Positions 59,473 through 64,000 of a stretch of 64,000 nt of DNA are shown piece by piece. Numbering within the stretch: position 1 is the stretch's first letter; each line of letters begins with the position of its first letter. Source of the DNA: Candidatus Baltobacteraceae bacterium (GTDB taxonomy: Bacteria; Vulcanimicrobiota; Vulcanimicrobiia; Vulcanimicrobiales; Vulcanimicrobiaceae); contig DATJTX010000031.1 of NCBI GenBank assembly GCA_035502855.1, positions 124,001 to 188,000 of the forward strand, in the 5' to 3' direction. Position numbers and translations under genes: made by a program. The notes beneath the pieces were generated by a model. It made no database searches and was not told where the DNA came from. It was given only the letters and a program-made list of their open reading frames with translations.

Positions 59473-60939
59473 ATGAGTCTGTCCGGCTTCTACGATCGCA
59501 GTGACGCGACCGAGATCGCGCGAGCCGTCTGCGCCGGTGAAGTCACGGCGGGCGAGGTGCTGGACGAAGCGATCGCGCGCGCCGAGCGCGTGAATCCGAG
59601 CCTCAACGCGATCGCCTCGCGCCGCTACGATCAGGCGCGGGAAGAAGCGCGCACCGCCGCGCGGGAAGGCGTCTTGGCCGGGGTCCCGCTGGTGGTCAAG
59701 GATCTCGGACCCGAGCTTGCGGGGCTGCCGATGACGATGGGCAGCCGCTACTTTGCGGACTATGTGCCCGTCCGGGATCACGAATTCTTCGTGCGCGCCA
59801 AACGGGCGGGAGCGATCGTCGTTGCCAAGTCCACGGCGCCTGAGTTCGGCTTGGTGCCGTACACCGAGAGCGCGCTGTTCGGGGCTACGCGCAACCCATG
59901 GGACCTTTCGCGTACGCCCGGCGGCTCGAGCGGCGGGAGCGCGGCGCTCTGCGCGGCGGGCGTGGTGCCGATCGCGCACGGCAACGACATGGGCGGCTCG
60001 ATTCGCATTCCCGCCAGTTGCGTCGGGCTGTTCGGGATGAAGCCCAGCCGCGGGCGCGCGCCGACGACCGGCGGCATCATCGGCGCCGCGAACGTCGACC
60101 ACGCGATCACGCGAACGGTGCGCGACAGCGCCGCGTTTCTCGATGCCGTTCGCAACGACGCGGGGCCGCCGTTTGCGCCGGAGGCAACGCGCGATCCGCG
60201 ACCGCTGCGCATCGCGGTGGTGCGCGGACCCATGCTCGGGCACGGCATCGCAAGCGAAGTGCGCGCGGCGCTCGACGAAACCGCCGCGCTCTGCGCTTCA
60301 TTGGGCCACGCGGTCGTCGACGACGAACCGCGCGGAATCGACTATCCCGCGCTCTCGTATTCGCTCTTGCTGTTCTTTGCCAGTCAAATCGGATGGCATC
60401 TGGGCGCAGGGAATCCGACGCCGGAACGCCGTGTGCGCGGCGGTGACATCGAACCGGCGTCGTCGGCAATGCTCGCGATTTCGCGCGTGCTCCCGCTCGA
60501 CGAGCTCACGACCGCCGTCGTGTGCCAGCGCGCGCTGCGCGCGGCCTTCGATACGTTCATGGAACGCTATGACGTGGTGCTCTCACCGACACTCTCGGCG
60601 CCGCCGATTCGTATCGGCGAACTCGCGCTCAGCCGGGCCGAGCGGCTGCAAGTCGCCGTGCTCACCCGCGTGCGCGCGCCGGCGCTCATCGGAAAAGCGG
60701 CACGCGACATCGCTGCGCGCATGTTCGACTGGTTGCCCTACACGCCGGTCTTCAACTTGACCGGAGCGCCGGCGATGTCGGTGCCCTTGCATTGGACGCA
60801 AGACGGTTTGCCGGTGGGGATGCACTTCGCAGGGAGATTCAACGATGAGGCGACGCTGTTTCGATTGGCCGGACAGCTCGAGCGCGCGCGTCCGTGGCGC
60901 GACCGGCGTCCGCCGGTCTGGAGCGGCGTCAGCGTCTAA
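59473..60939 (+). CDS. Amidase signature family hydrolase
   Basis: 488 residues. The amidase-signature catalytic triad is visible: Lys in LVVKDLGPEL, Ser in RTPGGSSGGSAALCA and the Ser in NDMGGSIRIPAS. Family members hydrolyse amides, including GatA of the tRNA amidotransferase, but there are no gatB or gatC neighbours, so this is more likely a stand-alone amidase. Its stop overlaps the TauE gene by 4 bases, tail to tail. Confidence 0.9.
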   Translation: MSLSGFYDRSDATEIARAVCAGEVTAGEVLDEAIARAERVNPSLNAIASRRYDQAREEARTAAREGVLAGVPLVVKDLGPELAGLPMTMGSRYFADYVPVRDHEFFVRAKRAGAIVVAKSTAPEFGLVPYTESALFGATRNPWDLSRTPGGSSGGSAALCAAGVVPIAHGNDMGGSIRIPASCVGLFGMKPSRGRAPTTGGIIGAANVDHAITRTVRDSAAFLDAVRNDAGPPFAPEATRDPRPLRIAVVRGPMLGHGIASEVRAALDETAALCASLGHAVVDDEPRGIDYPALSYSLLLFFASQIGWHLGAGNPTPERRVRGGDIEPASSAMLAISRVLPLDELTTAVVCQRALRAAFDTFMERYDVVLSPTLSAPPIRIGELALSRAERLQVAVLTRVRAPALIGKAARDIAARMFDWLPYTPVFNLTGAPAMSVPLHWTQDGLPVGMHFAGRFNDEATLFRLAGQLERARPWRDRRPPVWSGVSV

Positions 60940-61709
60940 TGGATAACGTGACGGAGCGCGAGCGAACCGGCCACGCAAACCAACGCGATGCCGACGATCA
61001 CGAGGAGCTGCGGCGAGCGCAAGCGCAGCGAGAGATGCGCGCCGATCGGCCCGCCGCACAAACCGCCCGCCACCAGCGGAATCACGTCGGCAAGACGAAT
61101 GTCGTGTTGGAAGGCGTGCACGATCAGGCCGGTCGGAGAGGTGAGGATCAGCACGAAGTGTGAGGTCGCCGCTATCGCGTGCGCCGGAAGGTTCGAGAGA
61201 TAAAGCAGCGACGGAACCACGACGACCCCACCGCCGATTCCAAAGAGACTCGAGATTACCCCCACCACGAAGCCGAGCGCGACGGCGATGCGGTACGACA
61301 TCGGCTTGCGCGTGCCGTAGGTTTCTTCGGAGCGCGATTCGAGTCGTTTGCGCGCGTTGAGGATCATGTCGGCGGCGACGATCAGCAGAAACGCGCCGAA
61401 AGCCCAGTCGTAGGTTTCGGCCGAAATGTGCTTGACTAAAACGGCGCCCGCGATGCTGCCCGGCAGCCCGCCCACCGCGAAGAGCAGACCCAAGCGAACG
61501 TTGACGCGCTTCTGCAGGAGATACGTGAACGCCCCGGCCCCGCTGTTGGCGGTGACGAGCACCAGCGACGTGCCCGCCGCGTCTGCCGGATCGAGGCCGA
61601 ACGCCAAACGGAGGATCGGGACGAAGATGAAGCCGCCGCCCAATCCCACCATCGAACCGAAGACGCTCGCCGCGAAAGCGGCGCCGAAGAGTTCTAAGCC
61701 AAGGCGCAT
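60936..61709 (-). CDS. TauE/SafE-family membrane transporter (sulfite/organosulfonate exporter type)
   Basis: 257 residues, about eight membrane helices. The family motif GSMVGLGGGFIFVP near the start and the repeated SSLFGIGGGVVVVPSLLYL in the second half are characteristic. It may export sulfite, sulfoacetate or similar anions; substrate is not visible here. It starts 7 bases downstream of the cyclase gene stop, so co-transcription is likely. Confidence 0.9.
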   Translation of the reverse strand: MRLGLELFGAAFAASVFGSMVGLGGGFIFVPILRLAFGLDPADAAGTSLVLVTANSGAGAFTYLLQKRVNVRLGLLFAVGGLPGSIAGAVLVKHISAETYDWAFGAFLLIVAADMILNARKRLESRSEETYGTRKPMSYRIAVALGFVVGVISSLFGIGGGVVVVPSLLYLSNLPAHAIAATSHFVLILTSPTGLIVHAFQHDIRLADVIPLVAGGLCGGPIGAHLSLRLRSPQLLVIVGIALVCVAGSLALRHVIH

Positions 61710-61716
61710 CGCCTTA

Positions 61717-63672
61717 TTATGCGGGAGTGGGTTCTTTGGCTAAAGCACCATTGGTCGCAGGTTCGGGCGCCTCTTTGACGTCGCGGATGTTGTAGATCCG
61801 GATCGGGTCTTTCTTACCCTTCACCAGCACCGGCTCGAGTTCGTCGGCGACCACGAAATCCTTGACCTCTTGATAGGTGTAATCGCTGATGATGATCTCT
61901 CCGGCTTTCGCAACGTTGTAGAGTCGTGCCGCCAGGTTCACGTTGTCGCCGATAACCGTGTAGTTCATGCGCGAGCTCGCGCCCAGATTTCCCATGACCA
62001 CGTCACCGGTGTTGACGCCCATGCCCACCGTGAACTCGCGCTTGCCGAGCGCTTTCCACTTCTCGGCGAGTTCGAGGATCTTTTTCTGCTGCGCGACGGC
62101 GGCGCGCACCGCATTCGCCGCGTCATCGGGCGTCTGGTACGGAGCGGAGAAAACCGCCATGACGCAGTCACCGATGAACTTGTCCACGTAGCCGCCGTAT
62201 TGGAAGATGATCGCACACATCTCTTCGAAGTATTCGTTGAGCTGGGTATAGATCTCTTCGGGTGTCATGTTTTCCGACATGGCGGTAAAGCCGCGGATGT
62301 CGCTGTAGAAGATCGTCGCCTTCACCTTCTTGCCCTTGAGCGCCAGCGCGTTGCGCGGATCTTCGTGTGAAAGAATGTCGGTGACGATCGCCGGGCTGAC
62401 GTGCATTCCGAAGAGATTGGTGACCATCCGTCGCTGCGCGCCCTCGTGGAGCACGCGATAGAGGCCGACGAAGAGCGTAGCCAGCACCATCGCGAGCACC
62501 ACGTGCACCAGGTCGACCCACATCAGCTTCTCGACGAAGAGCGCAACGTTGATATACGCGTAGACGACGGTGGTCGCGAGGGAGATCACGATCGCGAGGG
62601 TGGTGCTGCGCATCAGACTGAACGAGAGCGAGACCAGCAGCGGCAGCGCAAAGATCAGCAGCACATTGAGCCATTGCGGGGCCGGCTGCATGTAGATGTG
62701 GCGCAGCAGCTGATCGGCCAAACGTGCGTTGGCGAAGAGTCCGGGCGTATTGGCCTGCCGTGCGGTTTGTACGAAGTCGCCTTGAGCCTGCGCCGTGTCA
62801 CCGATGTAGATCAACCCGCCTTTGGCGAATTGGGCCAGGTCGGGAATCGATTCGGAGTACGCGTCCGAAAACGAGAGCACACCGCGCCCCGGAAACTCCG
62901 CCGCGTGTTCCTCGACGCGGTTGCCGGAATCGGTCGTGAACTGTTGCGTCTCAAAGCGCGGCGCGACGAGGAGGAACGTTCCGTTGTCGTCGCGCGGCAG
63001 GGCCGCGAAATCGAGCGGTTTGCCGGTATAGTTCTGCGCGGCCGCCGCCGCGAGCGCATAGAAGGTTGCGTTATTGTTCGCCCCGCCTCCGCTGGTGCGG
63101 ATGCGCATCGGCTGGCCGAGAAAAATGCCGCCGGGCTCGTCGACGGTGGTGTACCCGCTGCCGGCGCTGGACGAAGCGAGCGACGGCGTCGGTGGCGAGA
63201 TCCCGAGATTGCCGTTCGCGGTCGTATTGATCGTGTAAGCGAGAATCGTCGGAACCTTTTTCATCGCCGCCGCGAATGCGGTATCCCAACTCGGAACGGG
63301 CGCCGGGTCGAGGAAGTCGATATCGAAGACCACGGTCTTCGCGCCGGCCTTGGCGAGATGATCGAGCAGCGTGGCATACACGGTGCGCGCGAACGGAAAC
63401 TGGTGCAGCGCCTTGACGTTGCTGCCGTACGTCAGCTCGTCGATGCGGATGATTCCGAGGTTGGGATCCTTGTCGTTGTTGCTATCGTAGGCGGGACGGC
63501 CCAGGCCGAGGTGCTCCGACTGATCGAGCGCCGCGTAGTGCGCTTGCAGATCGGTAACGCGGTGAACGAGCGGAATGGAGTCGTTGTCGATCAGCAGCAG
63601 GGTCGCGCCGATGCCGCTTGCGACCAGGCCGAGTGCGACGGCGATGAGTAAGGTTCGCAATCGGGTGCTCAT
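61717..63672 (-). CDS. CHASE2-domain adenylate/guanylate cyclase
   Basis: 651 residues from ATG 63672, with GGGAGG upstream. An N-terminal helix, then an extracytoplasmic CHASE2 sensor (about 35-330, GAKTVVFDIDFLDPAP), three helices (about 335-410), and a class III cyclase domain (about 440-630). The metal-binding motif YSDIRGFTAMSE and GDCVMAVFSAP are present, followed by ASSRMNYTVIGDNVNLAARL. It should turn an outside signal into cAMP or cGMP. The NTP specificity is not decided from sequence. Confidence 0.92.
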   Translation of the reverse strand: MSTRLRTLLIAVALGLVASGIGATLLLIDNDSIPLVHRVTDLQAHYAALDQSEHLGLGRPAYDSNNDKDPNLGIIRIDELTYGSNVKALHQFPFARTVYATLLDHLAKAGAKTVVFDIDFLDPAPVPSWDTAFAAAMKKVPTILAYTINTTANGNLGISPPTPSLASSSAGSGYTTVDEPGGIFLGQPMRIRTSGGGANNNATFYALAAAAAQNYTGKPLDFAALPRDDNGTFLLVAPRFETQQFTTDSGNRVEEHAAEFPGRGVLSFSDAYSESIPDLAQFAKGGLIYIGDTAQAQGDFVQTARQANTPGLFANARLADQLLRHIYMQPAPQWLNVLLIFALPLLVSLSFSLMRSTTLAIVISLATTVVYAYINVALFVEKLMWVDLVHVVLAMVLATLFVGLYRVLHEGAQRRMVTNLFGMHVSPAIVTDILSHEDPRNALALKGKKVKATIFYSDIRGFTAMSENMTPEEIYTQLNEYFEEMCAIIFQYGGYVDKFIGDCVMAVFSAPYQTPDDAANAVRAAVAQQKKILELAEKWKALGKREFTVGMGVNTGDVVMGNLGASSRMNYTVIGDNVNLAARLYNVAKAGEIIISDYTYQEVKDFVVADELEPVLVKGKKDPIRIYNIRDVKEAPEPATNGALAKEPTPA

Positions 63673-63715
63673 GGCCAGGCCTCCCGCGCCGATTCGGCGC
63701 TTTCTCGTTCGAGCG

Positions 63716-64000
63716 TTAGCTATTGACCCGTCCGATATATCGCCGATCGCGCGTATCGATCCGAATCATGTCGCCGGGATTGACGAAGAGCGGCACGTTG
63801 ACCGTGGCGCCGGTTTCGAGCTTGGCCGGCTTGCCCGTGTTGGTCGCCGTGTCTCCCTTGAAGCCGGGATCGGTCTCGACGACCTTCAGCTCGACGTGCG
63901 GCGGAAGGTCGACGCCGATCGGAACGCCTTCGTGCAGCTGCACGTCGACGACCATCCCGTCTTTGAGGAAATCCGCCGGATCGCCGATCAACTCCCGCTG
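63716..64000 (-). CDS. efp: Elongation factor P, C-terminal part (cut by the window edge)
   Basis: The frame stays open to the right edge and ends with TAA at 63716-63718, giving about 94 residues. ELIGDPADFLKDGM, PPHVELKVVETDPGFKGDTATN and NVPLFVNPGDMIRIDTRD are the EF-P middle and C-terminal OB domains. EF-P relieves ribosome stalling at polyproline. The 5' part with the modifiable residue is outside the window. It lies upstream of the cyclase gene, 43 bases apart. Confidence 0.95.
   Translation of the reverse strand, partial: QRELIGDPADFLKDGMVVDVQLHEGVPIGVDLPPHVELKVVETDPGFKGDTATNTGKPAKLETGATVNVPLFVNPGDMIRIDTRDRRYIGRVNS

Noticed and set aside
1-64000. CRISPR arrays, tRNA or rRNA genes, prophage or transposase genes
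   Set aside because: I looked through the gaps between genes and found no direct-repeat arrays, cloverleaf-like segments, rRNA stretches or transposase motifs. All gaps except 13000-13392 are under 300 bases.

Overview
The window is GC-rich, densely packed bacterial DNA. Many neighbouring genes overlap by 4 bases (ATGA or GTGA), and GTG and TTG starts are common. A TolC-type outer-membrane channel with a periplasmic adaptor and a putative outer-membrane protein carrying a copper-amine-oxidase-like stalk domain point to a two-membraned cell. Phenylacetate catabolism, class II fumarase and a branched-chain 2-oxoacid dehydrogenase subunit suggest an aerobic or microaerobic heterotroph. The mix recalls poorly cultured phyla such as Eremiobacterota/Vulcanimicrobiota, but that placement is an inference from gene style only. 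No rRNA, tRNA, CRISPR array or complete insertion sequence was found.

Layout. 1-3214: tail of an unknown gene and unrecognised secreted or membrane genes. 3223-5174: acetate-type symporter with its DUF485 partner. 5205-9980: Fe-S assembly, with sufC-sufD-sufS-sufU on the minus strand facing a SufR-type regulator and a NifU-like protein; sufB is not here. 9961-12224: thpR, a metallo-beta-lactamase hydrolase, a flavin reductase and an O-methyltransferase. 12283-13402: a LON-domain gene followed by two back-to-back long inverted repeats reaching the folD stop codon. 14306-15971: thioredoxin-like operon. 15945-16853: proC preceded by what looks like a complete proline attenuator. 16978-18384: AT-richer AlbA/Schlafen-type gene. 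18636-26535: tldD/pmbA, a phosphodiester glycosidase, a beta-propeller, a DUF4337 protein and a tandem nitrilase. 26564-28795: secreted protein, small ORF inside a long hairpin, outer-membrane protein.

29476-36651 is a tight five-gene unit: efflux adaptor, TolC, a fused siroheme-decarboxylase-like protein and two peptide-type ABC binding lipoproteins, with no pump or permease. 36589-40439 carries a GT87-like membrane enzyme, a site-2 protease and a lone E1-alpha. 40457-50475 is a TetR regulator and the paa cluster (paaZABCDE-paaG-paaI-paaJ-paaK). It covers phenylacetate activation, epoxidation, isomerisation, ring cleavage and thiolysis, with a strong promoter and a palindromic operator before paaZ. 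paaF and paaH must lie elsewhere. 50480-54301: unusual short P450, ArsR regulator, two M55 D-aminopeptidases, TPR protein. 54339-56523: SprT-like protein, TetR regulator, and a toxin-antitoxin pair whose PIN toxin has an added Cys/His tail. 56596-64000: fumC, two PilZ proteins, amidase, TauE/SafE exporter, CHASE2 cyclase and the 3' part of efp.

The most notable signal is upstream of proC. It combines a sigma70-like promoter, an almost leaderless 20-codon reading frame with five proline codons, an alternative RNA pairing, and a perfect 12-bp terminator ending 13 bases before the proC start. This fits ribosome-mediated attenuation of proline synthesis.
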